From NCBI GenBank assembly GCA_013397795.1, contig VZTJ01000628.1:215158-279157 (forward strand): a DNA stretch of 64,000 nucleotides. Direction: 5' to 3'. Of this stretch, positions 22,111 to 35,500 are shown in pieces (positions within the stretch are counted from its first letter, which is position 1; every line of letters begins with the position of its first letter). The notes under the pieces were generated by a model that was given only the letters and a program-made list of their open reading frames with translations, did no database searches and had not been told where the DNA came from. The stretch comes from Orthonyx spaldingii. Taxonomy: Eukaryota > Chordata > Aves > Passeriformes > Orthonychidae. The position numbers were made by a program, and so were the translations under genes.

Positions 22111-25100
22111 TTTTGCTCAGTTTCTTTCTGTTGAGGTACTTTTTTCCCTAGAGGCCAAAGCAACTGTGTTATACTCTGGGGTACCATGCAAGAAATGAAA
22201 AATATGCATTGAATATTAAAATAAGGAAACCAGCCTCAGAACTAATAGCAACTAGTGGCTTTGGCTGAATACCAGAAGGTCTTTTCAATTCTTTTACAAA
22301 CTTCCCTGCATTGGATCATTGCCAAACCCTATATATTCAAAACTTTGGAGAGAAAAAGCCTTGGTGAATGTTAGTACTGCATCTGTGGAGTTCTTTGCTA
22401 CTTTCCCATCCATTACTGTAATGGTCCCATTGAAAGCAATGGGCTATGCCACGGTACAACTCAAGAGTATAATCCAAAGTCCTGTGGTACATAGATACAC
22501 CAAAAAGTTATTTTTCATCTTCTGAGCTTTTTTATAACAGTGATGATGCAGGAAAAGATATTTTCACAGCTGGGAGCTGAAAACTGGGCTTTTTGAGGTC
22601 AGGAATAGAAGAGATCAAAAAAGAAAATCCATGGTGCTATCTGTTTTTACCTTTTGCAGTAAAATTGCCCTTAATGTAGATGTTTCCAAGTCCACTGTTA
22701 CATACTGTGGTTTTCTGGGAGCCCTGAAAAAGAAGCAGCCTGCAAAGGAAACAACCAGTAGGAAAATACATTATACAGCAGTTCTGTTGCCATCCTGGCA
22801 TGCAATATCTGCTTCTTTATGCTTAGGAGATAAAGCAAAACTTTTACTTTATTCTGTGAGGAGATTTTTGAGGGTGGCAGAAAAACTGGGAATGTGAGAA
22901 ACTATGTATTTTCTGGAGGTTTCTATTAAATTACATGCCTCGAGTATCCCTGCATGATCTTGACTGTAAGAGGCGAAATCTGGGCTCAGTAGAGGTTCAT
23001 AGGTTCGAGAGCAATAACCCAAGAATACCTAAATGCACCTGTCAAAGACTGATAAGAGCTAAGGTCTGTCAGCTGCATTTCTGTAGTTCTGGAATTGTGT
23101 CACCCCAATTTCCTCTCTATTTTATTACTTTTCAGTAACACAAAATTCTTAGGAGTGTCTGGTGCCTTGCAACCCCTGAAACATAATTTAAATTATTTGC
23201 CACCAGAACTCACTCACAGTCCTGGAATACTAAATTTCTGCCTGCATTGCAGGGTGGAGGTAGTAGCTAATTTTTTTTTTTTTTTTTTTTTGAAACCACA
23301 AAAAACCAAAAAAAGCAAGATATGACACTGTTGGCCTTTGATGTTAGACTCCTCTTTGTTAGACCGGGGTTTTTTTTAATGAAAATGGGTTTACACAAAA
23401 GTAATTAGGTTGAGTTCATTGACATTTATCTGAATTAACATTGGCTCTTAACTCTTTTACCAAATTTTCGTTTTCAGTAGTTTGGGTTTCATTTTGAAAA
23501 GTATTCTCCACACCTGGAGTTGGATACTTGGGAAGCAGTCTTGTTGTTAATGTGGTCTCTTTCAATCAAGATAACAAAAGAGAGTAAAAAGCAGATGGAA
23601 AGGATTTACTGCCGTGAGACAAATAGGAAAGTAAGAAAAGCAGTTACGGGGCACTGGAACATGAGAACTGTTGCACTCTGGCCTGCGCCATTTCTACCAG
23701 AATGCAGAGATTTCTGGAGCCTGTTGTCCATGCCATGGTGACTTAGTCAATCAGTTTATCAACCCTTCAGGACTTTGCCTAATCCCTTTCTGAATTTATG
23801 TATCCTCCTGAAATTCACAGCATACTGCTGTGGGAAGGGAGCTCGGGACACACCGTATCCATGACTTACAGTGTCTTTCCTGTTTTAAGTTATGAAATTA
23901 ATGGGAAGGAGTCAGTTCTTCAGCTACTGGCAGTTGCTTTTCTGGAGTTTATGCAGAAAGCTGCATCAAGCTTTGATTAAATCAGACAAAATGTTTCCTC
24001 AAAAATATCATCTATCCAAACATGCAGATCTGTTGCTATTGATATAGCTCATTAATCCATTTAGATTTTGTGAGTATGTCTGACAGCATGTTCTCTCCCT
24101 ATCTCATCTCCTTCAAATTAGATATACTTAAATACCAGTTTCTAGGTTTAGTACTTGACATTTTAGTCTTGAAAACTACTTTGCATCCAGTGTAAAACAA
24201 TGAAATTCCAAAATTACTCAAACACAGAAGGAGATATTTTTACTTTCAGATGTGTTTCTGTTTTACTGTCAAGAAAAAAAATCCCCATCCACCTAAGATG
24301 TTGATTTCATTTGCAGAATTTCAAACAAACTGAAACTTAAGTTATTCAGACAGTTTTCCTCCCGCATCTTTGGAAAGCTCACATTTATTTTAGAAGCCTC
24401 AGATGACAATAATTTATATTACAGTCCTCACTTCAAATAATCTTGCAAATAATAAAAGAACATGTATGCCATGGTACATTGCATGGAGCATCAAAGGCAG
24501 TAGTACTACAATATTGAGTCATACTGGATTCCCAAAATAAACAGTTAACTGTCAAAAATTAGTCCCTTTACGCAGCTATGAAATTGGTACAGTTCTCCCT
24601 GTCCCCTTAAGATTCTTGTGAGTGCTCGGTCAATCAAAATCCAAGTGGAACAACTAGCTCTTGAGGACACTGGATTTGTCAAAGTCCTTTGAAGAGGTGG
24701 CATTTGATTAAAAAGATCAAAATGAGAGAGTAAAATTGTCTGTACTATCTGTGACTTCTTTTCTTGAAACCACTGCACTAACATTTTTAAACGTAGAAAG
24801 TGTTTGAAGACTTCATTTTGAAAATTGTACTTTTATGATAAGTAAGCCCAGAACAATTTTAAAGAATATTACAATGCCTGTATGAATGATCAAAAATTGC
24901 AAATGATTTAATAAGTGGGCACAATTTTTTATGTCCTGTCAGTGAAGAAAGACAGTGAAGCACAGCGAGCAGGGACAGAGCTGAGATGTAGAAATCTGAC
25001 CCTGTAATGTTATAGGTAGCTGATCTCTACCAGAGTTATTAGAACTCGACTTGCCTTGAAAAAGAGTAGAAATCCATTTGCTTGCTTTACTCTCAACTGT

Positions 25101-28100
25101 TTGCAACACTTAACAGAGAACAAGAAATAATCCTTATGACAGATCAGTGTAACTAGATCATTTAGATTTTATTTTCCCTATATTTTTTTCCTCTCTGAAT
25201 TTTATCACACTCTGCCTAATTAGGAAGATACCCATGATAGGTGATAAAATGCTTGAATATTGGGGGCCTTTTGTTGGTTTATTTTGAAGCAGCAGAAAGC
25301 AACTAGAATCACCACAGGTGTTCATATTCAGTGCTAAGTATTGACCTAATAAATGTTTGACAGAAATTTATTTTGTAAAAGTCATTAAAAATAAAAAGGC
25401 AAAACTTTTTAATGCAACCTGCATATAAGTTGGAGAGAGGATTTATGTTATTCATGGATTGTGAGTCATATCGTAAAATTTACTAGGATATGCATTTTTT
25501 TCTCCTTTTTTACCCTTATTTTTTTTCCTATACAAAAATTCCACATGTCCCTTTGTGGAATTTTAGTTTTCAACATTACATGTGGTAATCTCTGAAGTAA
25601 AGGCATTGGATAACTATTGCAGACTACAAATACAGCACAATAGACTGCACGCATCTTCTTCTCATTTCCACCTAGTATGTTTCATAAGAAGAACAATATT
25701 TTTTTTTTTCCAATTGGACGGCCTTCTGGTTGTGCAGACAGTGAATGAGACTGATTTTGCATCAATATTCTCAGTAAAATTAGACAGATATATCAGTAAT
25801 CTTGCTCCAGTCAGTGTGCTGACAAGCAGGGCATGAGTAATGAAGAGGTCTTTCCAAGGTGACCCTACTGCAGAGCACTAATGAACAGGGATGTGCATTA
25901 TTAGTTGACAGTACATAGCAGAATTAGAACAAAGAAATGCAGTTTAGGGTGCTGCTTACATATCTAATGTACTTTACTTTAGGGAACAGAAAAGAAATAA
26001 GAGTTCTGTGGTGGACCTGGACAGCTAATGTTTTCCTTTTTTTTTTTAAGGAATTAATGCTTTTTCAAGAAAAATGTAGAAAACTTCAGGAAATTATTGT
26101 TTCTGGCTCTACAGTCAAAAAAGAAGGCTATCTGACCTGTAAAAATATTTCCATTTCAATTGCAGTATGGGTGAACAGAGAAATGCTTCTAAAATGAATG
26201 GTCATGTTCAGTTAAAGGTAATGAACACTTTACTTAAAAATGGAAATACATTTTTTTAGATTTTGACATCCACTGTTACCTCAGAACTAATAGTCGAACA
26301 AATTAGCTGTTTTCTGGCTTCTTCTCTAACATAAGCTAACAGACCTTATATTTTGCTTTGTATTTTCTGATTTGGTGATAATGGGCAACAATACTTAAAA
26401 CAAAATCCATTTCTGTATACTTTAGACTGAAAATTAACTCTTCCCATGTTTTGAAATTGCAATCAGTTCCATACCAGGAGAGAAAGTGAGACACTACACA
26501 ATAAAATTCAATGTCAGGAACACTGCTCATTCAAGTGAGATAATAGTCGTGGGGACTTGTCAGAGGTCCAAAGATTCAAGTCACAATAACACATTGCTCC
26601 AGTTTGGCAGTACTGACACGTGGGCATTGCTAAAACCCACAACACAGTCATGCACTGGACAAAGGCAGATACTTGCCACCCAGCTCAGACACGATCTTTT
26701 GGTGCAGTAGTGTGGCTATTGAGATGACTCTTCCACTCACTCAGACTTCCAGCTGTGTGGACAGGGGTTTTTCCTAGATGCTCACCAGGAGAGTGGGTCA
26801 GAAAGGAGAGGTGTGGTGAGTTGCTGATTGGAAGTAGAGTGTGAAAGGAGAATAGCATCTGGTGCTGAGTTCACTCAAGGAGTCTTTGGCCCTTTGAACA
26901 AAGATATTCAAAGACACCTCCAAAGACATTGAAAGAGGTTGCAAAGTATTTCATAAGCTATGCTATTGTGGAACAAAATGTTTATCCCTCTCAACTTCTA
27001 AAATATAGATAGATTAGAGTCATAGTGTAAAGGATGTTTTTCATTGTTGTTGAATAATATATGTTTAGGATAAGAAACACCTAGTTATTATCAGTGCGTG
27101 AAATCGTCAATCAGTTTCAGCTGACCAGCTAATTGAACATCTGGTCTGTGGTCTGCATGTCCCCCAGATGACTGAGGAAGCCAAGAAAAAAAGCTTGGAA
27201 GCCAGGAAGTCTGCCAAGTCTGGTACAGTGCAAAATGGTTTGTTTCATTTCATTGAAAATGGTAGGAGCTGCTTGATCTGCCAGACTACCTTGGAAGTGG
27301 TTATGTTCAGGTTACACAGCTATATGAGGAAGCTCAAGACCTGCTTTTAACTGGAAGCAAAGCAAATGTGATTCTAATCCTCACAGTAAAAGTAGTCTTT
27401 CAAAATGTTTTGGCTTTCTTAAAGCTAAAAGTTAGCCCCTAATCTGTATTCTGAATGCTTTAAAGTTGTAGAAATAGTGGAGTCATTCCTTTTTTAAGTC
27501 ATTCTTCTGTACATTTTGCTTAGATTGGTTTCAATGAGAATTTGCTTGATCATTTGTATGTACAATAGGTGAAAAACCAGCTAGCCTAGTCAAACTGGGT
27601 AATGTTTTTTGCCAGTTTGGCAATGGATCTTCCAGGTAACGTCCCTCTCCATGTATTGGAGATCAGCTGAATTACTGTCCTGTGTGGTGCACCTTTGTTT
27701 GTAATGTCATTTTAGTACTTCTACGTACTAAACGATTTTGCAAAGTGAGCATGTAAATTTTAGAGCAGGGAAATGTAAGAGACTTAATTTTGTTTCTTTT
27801 TGTTTGTTTGTTTTTACACTAGATATTTTAGAATATGAGTATTTTGTTTCTGTTTATCTATTTTGGAGGTTCCTCTAGAAAAAAAAAAACCATTGTAAAT
27901 TAGAGCAGCACATGCATATATATATATGTGTGTGTGTAAGTGTACAGATGCATGTGTGTATGTTAGACTTACCCTAAGCCTAGTTGTTAGTTCTAATGCA
28001 AGTTTGACCCCTGTAGTGAAGTAACTGTAAATACTTCAGGAAAATACGATCTTAAAGTTAATAAAGGCTGTGTGAAAGTTGTGCTCCTTTTGGTTATGTT

Positions 28101-28973
28101 TGCAAAGATTAACTTGTTTCTAGGAATGTTTACACCAACCAAACTAGCCAGGCATGAGATTTCTCTGATTTCAAACCATTTAGTGGCTACCATGTAGGTT
28201 TGCTAGGACTGGCATGGAGTGTGGTGGGACTGTAGGTCCAGTTGTGGGCACTGGAGGAAATAATCCATGGTTTGAACCCAGCTGCAAAGGCAGAAGAAAG
28301 AACAAAGTACCGCCCTTGCTCTGAATGGTTTCTCCCCTTCAGATACATAGCCTTAACCCTACATGAAGGTATTTTCCTTTCCAGAAGTGTGAATGGAGAT
28401 TAAAGCATTTTATTCCCAAACTCCCAATCTTGTAGAGAGGCCAGGAGAAGGGAGCCTGTGGGAAGTGAAAGCCCTTGGCTAAAATTAAGATAGCTACAAA
28501 GAGTTGTGGAAGCTTTTCTCTCTGGAAAAGTTGGCTTTTGACCAAGGATAACCTTAAGGCTTTCCCAGGGGGAAATTCAATATACTGTTACTGTGACCCT
28601 GCCCCAGTAACTGCCTGTACCTGTAGCAGCTGAGCAAGTTGGCAGTCCTGCTGTTTTTACAAGAAGTATTCATGAGCTTAAAAGAATTCAGGGTCATGAA
28701 ATAAATTTGTAAACCTTACGTTTTCACAGTAGAAAAATAATGCAAGTGTATTTTGCTTTCTAAAGAATTCTTTGTATTCTAGTGTAACAGGCAATTTGTA
28801 TATTTTATGTCGTAGGACTGTAATATGCTATTTAACTATATAAATATTTTGACAATAATCTGAACAAGTGATTGATTAATAAGCATTGCTTTAAAAGAAC
28901 AACTAAAATACAAAATTAAACTGTAGTATCTTATATTTTCGTTTTACTGACCGATAAACATAGACATGTCTTT
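22111..28973 (+). other. GRIA4: GRIA4 intron 2: no gene; homopolymer and Z-prone tract
   Basis: AT-rich unique sequence. It includes a 21-T homopolymer at 23271-23291 and an alternating CATG/TA/TG tract at about 27909-27937. No gene, RNA or clear transposon was recognised. Confidence 0.75.
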
Positions 28974-28978
28974 TAGAC
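28974..28978. repeat. Left target-site duplication TAGAC
   Basis: Direct copy of the TAGAC found at 29502-29506, immediately outside the TG-starting end of the putative LTR. Confidence 0.6.
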
Positions 28979-29501
28979 TGTTAAGGAAGCTTTCCTGTCT
29001 GACCATTCAGGGAGCACTCTGGCAGTCACACTTCCACCACTCAAGGCTTTTTACTGCTGGGACTGAAGCCCCTTTGTAGCAAGGCTCACACAGCCAGACA
29101 AGGTTTCCTTACTGGCGCAACCCCAGGTGTCCCATAGCAGGGTCTCAGACATCTGAATCCTTGAAGTAATTTAATCAAGGTGCAGAATACAAAACCAGCT
29201 CAAGCTGGGTGCATCTGAGGAAGGGCCCTCAGCAAAGGGCACCCTGGGCTTTTTTATTTCTTACCCTTGCAGTATAAGCTCATGACAGTTGGGGGTCTTC
29301 ATGCTGAGTCTTTGACACCTGCTGTGTCTCTGAGTGTCCGCTCTCTTTGCTGTCCCCAAAGGTCTCTCTGCTGTGCAAAGGGTCAGCACCAGTTCATGGC
29401 CTTTTGCCTGGGGCTCCCGTCATCTCCTGACACCCAGATCCAACCTGCAGCTCACACTGCAGCTGCACACTGAGCTGTCTGCACTAAATGCATTCCTCAA
29501 C
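28979..29501 (-). mobile_element. Probable solo LTR of an endogenous retrovirus (523 bp)
   Basis: The interval starts TGTTAAGGAAGC and ends CATTCCTCAAC. Its ends are near-perfect inverted repeats (GTTAAGGAA against GTTGAGGAA). It is flanked on both sides by the 5-bp direct repeat TAGAC (28974-28978 and 29502-29506), as expected for a target-site duplication. It is GC-richer than its surroundings. A minus-strand AATAAA lies at 29258-29253, about 245 bp into the element on that strand, which favours minus orientation. No internal gag or pol sequence adjoins it, so it is read as a solo LTR left by recombination. A 5-bp duplication fits ERVL or ERV1 types; I cannot name the family. The terminal base at the right end appears changed or lost. 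Confidence 0.7.
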
Positions 29502-29506
29502 TAGAC
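29502..29506. repeat. Right target-site duplication TAGAC
   Basis: Direct copy of the TAGAC at 28974-28978, immediately outside the CCTCAAC end of the putative LTR. If the LTR's last base is the T at 29502 (a changed A), the duplication is 4 bp (AGAC) instead. Confidence 0.6.
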
Positions 29507-32500
29507 CACTGAAGTTTGTGTTTGCTGACTGTTCACAAGTGCCAGAGTGCTCTACTATCCCACATGCTGAGTTTCATGTAATTTACCATTATGCATCATG
29601 AATTTTGTAGAATGGGCATTACAAAGCTTTACCTGATGTTTTGTTAGTCACAGTGCTTGTACACTGAGGATTTTTCATGCCTGACAAATCAAATAATAGA
29701 TTCTCATGTACTGGGACCGGTGCCCACCAGTACACTCCAAATTAAACCATAAGGGGCATACTTAATCATATTGATTAGGCAAGTAGAGTTAGAGATGTAG
29801 AGGAAGAATTTCAAATTGAGTAAAACTCAGAGGAAGAAAACAAACCAAAGCAAGGCAGGGCTGAACTGAAAATATCATACCTTGTAAATCCCTGTGCCAA
29901 GCTATCACTTCCTGCCTGCCGAAGAGGCAGGGGAAGGAGACAGTGGAGCCACGTGCCACGTCTCTGCCTTTGTCCCTGCCAGCACAGCCCAGCTTCATGA
30001 CAATGAATCTTGTGAGTGCAGTGACTGTGGCTGCTGTGGGCTCCTACCAGTGTACTAGAGTCAGTGCTAAGCACGGCTGGAAATTAAGAGAATTTAATGT
30101 AACTGTAACTCACAGGAGGCCTTTCTAGACGGCAGTTGTCATATGCTATTAAAGATTGAATCTCTTTGTGCTCTATTGACTAAAAATTATAATTTAAACC
30201 TTTAAAATATACATCACAGTGTCTGTAGACTGTAATGTTAACTGGCTAGTACTGTTCCAGGTTGACTGACAAGATAATATATATTTAAATACAAAATGAC
30301 AGTGGGGCTCCACTAGATTTCCCTGGGATTCAAGGGGCAATTAAACATTACTCAGTCTTTTTTGTACCACAAATTAATGAAGAGGTAAAACAATCAGCAA
30401 GGAAGCTTACAGCTAGAAAATACCGCTTACGTAAAGTGGTCACTGATAAGAATTCAATATTTACTGCACTGCAAATACAGTCTTTCCTTTAGTAAAAAAA
30501 TTAACCACAGGCCCATGGCACGTCATTTCTGTACAGTGATGACTAGCATAGCTGCAAACAGCTATCGTATATATATACTGCCAAATGCTGTTACCACTTG
30601 TTCTTGCTACAGAAATAAGAAAAACTTACATACAGTTCTTAAATGAGGGCAGTATAAGTAGCTCTGGGCAGTAATTGAGAATGTCCACTTGTGTCACTTT
30701 TACAAGAGGACTGTGACTAACAGTAGCTCTCTAGTATCAGAAATAGTGAGACCAGCTTGGGATGGGATGCTGGATGTGGAAATTCAGGTTATGGGTTATC
30801 CAAGTGCTGCTACCTCAGGCTCAGACCTTGTGCACTTTTTAAAAGGAATCTGTTACTTCAAGATGTTGGGTTGGATTTGCAATAGAAGGTAAAAACACAG
30901 CAGTGTTAATCATTGGAGCTCACAGTAAGCGTGGTGTTGCCGCTGAATAACAGCGGGAATTGACTGCTGAAGAGAAGTCATACCTCAAAATAAAAATTGA
31001 TTATGGGCTTAAAAAGCATAAAATCATCTAGAGTGACTAAAATGATAGTTTAACTGACAGTATTAAGAAAAAACCAAAACAAAAAACCAAATTGCTCGTT
31101 TCTGTCAATGTTCTGAAACAGGGACAAGATCTCACTAACATAAACTATAACAACATTTATTCAGTTTCAGGCTGGAACTGCTTGACAGCATGTTTCCTCA
31201 GCTCTGTAAAACACGTGGTGGACTTGACAAGGGATAATCGAAATAAATCACTGTCTAAGCCTAAATTCATTAGAGTATTGCAGTGATTACCTGTACTTAA
31301 GGTTGTGCTGCCAAATTTAGTCTCCTAAAATATTGTTATAGCCGGGTAGTAATGCTGAAATGTCAGTCATGTTTTTATTCAGGCAATGTTCAAATAATTA
31401 ACAGACAGATTCATAATCATTAATATTAGAATTAATATTAAATCTTTCATTACTTCAAATGTCCTGGCACTTGCCTTAACTGGAGGTGACTTCTTTTTGA
31501 AGCTAAAATAAACTCTCAACAACCTCGAAGTTTCCAAGTGTCTGAACAGTGGAGTTTCTTGACTTAGGATAATGGATGGAATTATCTTTTTACACATATG
31601 TATAAGAGAGTGTAATTTTCAGTCCTTATATTTAACATACTTAGTATATTCTTGAATGATGAAATATGTTCTTTATGTTGCTTGAAGATTATTTTTATTA
31701 ATACAGGTACTGTTTTTAAACCAGATGGAAATCAAAACGTGATCTGTGAATTCAGGACTATAGTAAGGGTTCTAGTGTTGCTGCTGAATTGGCATAAGAA
31801 GTGTGTGTGTGTGTTTCAAATTGAAAAAAAAGTACATTTACATAATTAACTTTGAGATAGAGTTTTTAAAGTAGCATAATACATATGTTTATATGTGCCA
31901 ATCAGAGTAAGGGGGGTTTTATTCTACTACAGATTTCTAGAAAAAGGAGGTACTTTTCCAGATACATTATTTTTTACAACAGACTTTTGGAAAAAATGCA
32001 TTTTTTTTTTCCAAAGGTTTTCTGTAGATTGTTTAAAAAATGAGCAAAATTAAAATATTCAAATAAAACTGATGATTTTTTACTTTGCGTTAAGAAATGT
32101 TTATGCTTTTATTTCCATCCTTTGGAGATGACTAATTGAAATTTGTACTTTAGCCTGTTCTAAAATATTACTTCAAAGGGAGAAATGAAATTAATAATTC
32201 TGCACTAAACAAAGCAAAACTTTCTTCTAAAAAATTTTGCAAAAATACCTGCCATTTCTAAACATGCTTTATGGTGTAAGTTTCCTAGTAGTGAGAAGCA
32301 GATTAAGACAGCAGAGCTACATTCTTTAACTGACAACTTTCTCAGTATCAGGATGAATATTTTCTTGTGCCAAAGAAAGACAATCCTATTTGTAATAAAA
32401 AAAAAGAAAAAAAAAAGCCATGTTCAAACTGGAGAAACAAATGCATTATCAGAGAAAATGCCTTTATGAGTTGTGTAAAACCAAGTTACTATTAAATTTA

Positions 32501-35500
32501 CTTTGCCTTTTAAAATTTGTATTATAATTTCTCTGTAAAGAGATGATCTGTCATACCTGGGCATGCAATTCAACCATATGGCTTAGCTTTTCAATGTCTT
32601 TTGTGCTATTCTGTACTTTGAATTGATGTGATGTATTATTTAGTGTTAGGAAGCCATCACTATTTAGGTACAGAAACTCTAGTTATAATATTAAAAATGG
32701 AATATTATCTCCTTGGAAGAATTTATTATAAAAGTAACACTAGACTGTAGTTTTAGAGAAAGGGTACGAAACAGATGACCTTTGTGTCCACTATTGATTT
32801 GATTTAATCTAATTAAAAGCCAGATGAAATGGTCTCTGATGAAATGCTGCGAAGCAAGAACTCAATATTTTGACTTTATATTTCTTTGTCAGCAATGGCT
32901 TGCTTAGCAGTTAGGAGTGTTACAAAATCTTTTTAATACTTGAGGTGCTCCCAGGTTTCCTCGTAGGAACCACTTATAACATGGTTGCAGGCACCAGCCC
33001 CAAGCCTTGCCAGAATGGGCTGTCTGGCTGCAGTGCAAGCCAGAAATGTACTTTCCCAGTTGAAGACCTAAAATATCCTGATGCGCCGTCTTGGCTTGTC
33101 ACCTCAGATCCTCATCAGGCTGTACTGCTTTTCATTGCTGAACAGAGACGTGAAGGATGAGCCTCTGCCCTACTTTGTATAAGGTGGCGGTAAAGCACCT
33201 TAATGAGTATGATTAAGAGCCACATCAGTGGTACACAACTCTTTCTAATATCATTTTGGGGAGGTTTTTTGCCAAATGTGACTGCCTGTCAGAAGTGCAA
33301 GGCAGGGGAGTGTCAGAGACTATGATGGGAGCAGGGTTCTTTCTGTTTTGCAGGGAAGATCTGAGCTGGCGCTCGTAGAGTGAGTTCATGTGGTTCAAAT
33401 TGTGAGATAATAATTTCTAGGATGATTAGTTATCTTTACTGCAATAGTAGCTACATGTCTTTAACACTTTGTATGCAACATGCAAGGTTGTGTTGTGAAG
33501 CTTTCTTTGGCATGGGGGAACTGATGCTTTGAATTTTATTTAATTTTTTTTCCGCTAGATTCCAAAAGATTCTTGGGAGATAAAGGATTAATCCTTAGAA
33601 ATCAGACCTGTGTGGTATTGAACTAGGACTATACTTTTTATACTGAAATTTCTGTTTTGTTTATACCATGTTTGTGAGTATGGCTGATACAATACCTGGT
33701 AGTTCTTGGCTTGTAGGTGCACTGGAGTTTGGGTAGCATGAGTATGCTGTGTAAATCGTCCTAAAAAAACAGTAACGTATGTAAAAGAGGCTTTTCTTCT
33801 CCATAATCTGGCTGCCTTGTGTATTTTTCTCTTTGGACACTAAGGTACTGAAACCATCATATAGATTTATGACTTTCTTGGAGAACTTACAGCAGCTCAA
33901 CAAGTTTTTTATGTGCCCGTTTGTCGTCTATTTTAGGCAGACCTGGTGGATGCTTTTTATACCTGAACCAGTGTATAAATCCCTGAATATTATTCATGCA
34001 TAAATTTTCTTTTGAAAGCATAGCATTTTTCATGCATTTAACTTTTCAGTCAAACAGAAGTGTAATGGTAAGTGTTGACTTAGTATAAAAATATTGAATG
34101 TTGAGTATATAAAATTCTGAATTTAGAATGTGAAGTATACAGAAAAGCAGATAGCTGAGAGCTACCTATGTTGAGTCTTCAACAAAGGTTTAGATGGGTG
34201 CAAACAAAGGTTTAGACAGCAAGATGTCATATTAGAAATGTGTCACACTCTGATTGTCTAGTTCAATTGCTCACTACCGATTAGACATTGCAGTCTAATG
34301 GAAGCATTTCATTTCAACAAGTCACAGACTGTGGTCGCCATGTGTACTGTAGATTAATATTGTCTGTGGTTATAGTTTGAAGGTGGTAACATCTGAGACA
34401 TGTTGTGCTAGGCACTATGGCAGCGTCAGGAATCAGTTCCTGCCCAAAGGCCAGGAGATGATCAGTGGAGAGATTAGGAGTCGCTCCCCCCAAAAAGAAT
34501 AAATCAGCAGTGTTCACATGGGCAGGTGTTGGTGAGGTAGTACTGGTAGCAGACTGTAATATTTATGGATGAAACAGTCATACTGATATGAGAAAGGAAG
34601 AAAACAGATATTTTAGCCTAAATTTTCTACTACAGGTGTCTAATATCAAGTGCTTAAGTGCTTGAGAGGTGTGAAAATGTCTTATTATTCCCACTGAAAT
34701 TAACTGATGGAGAGACCTGAGGGAAACTCTCTCAATCAGGCCTAACTTTATGGATTTGGAGATGTTGCCCTTTATATTTCCCTCATGTGTAAGCATGCTT
34801 CTTCATAGTTTGCATCCAGAAACTTCCTGTAATGGTTGTTTACTACATAACTAGAATTCTAGTAATTTCTCATGTTTCTAAGAGTATAGCAGAAAGGTAG
34901 AATCGGAGTAACAGGAGAGACCTGCCTGTATTCACAAAAAGAAGTTAAACACCGCAGTTTTGTCAGGATCATGGATATGGAAACCCTGCACAAAGATCGG
35001 CAACATACTCTGTTATTCTCTTCCTATTTAAGGGAAAAACCCTGACTTCTAGGAAATGAACTCAAGGATTTCCCAGTACTTTTGGTGTCCTAGTGTTCAG
35101 GATTTGATGCTCACAAGAATGAAATCTTGGAGACTGTGCATTTTCCTGAAGGATGCACTGGGAATTGCCCTTTAGCATCTATGGAGGAAGAAAATCAAGA
35201 CAGACATAAGTATTCTTCAATATAAATTGTTTTCGGTACTGTTAGAAAAGCTACCCCCTTCTCATTTTCTCCATGTCTCTTTCTGCCTCTCCACAAGCTT
35301 TCTTTCACACATTTATTAAATATTAATTATATGGTAATGCACTCTATTGAATTACAAAAAACATTCATGTGATTTTATGCTTTGAGTTTTGCAAAATCAG
35401 TAAGGAAATACATTAAAACACAAATAGAGATATCATGTAGTTACATTCACTTCTGCTATGTAAATCTGTACTGCATTTGTCTCATTGGCATGAAGCCTCT

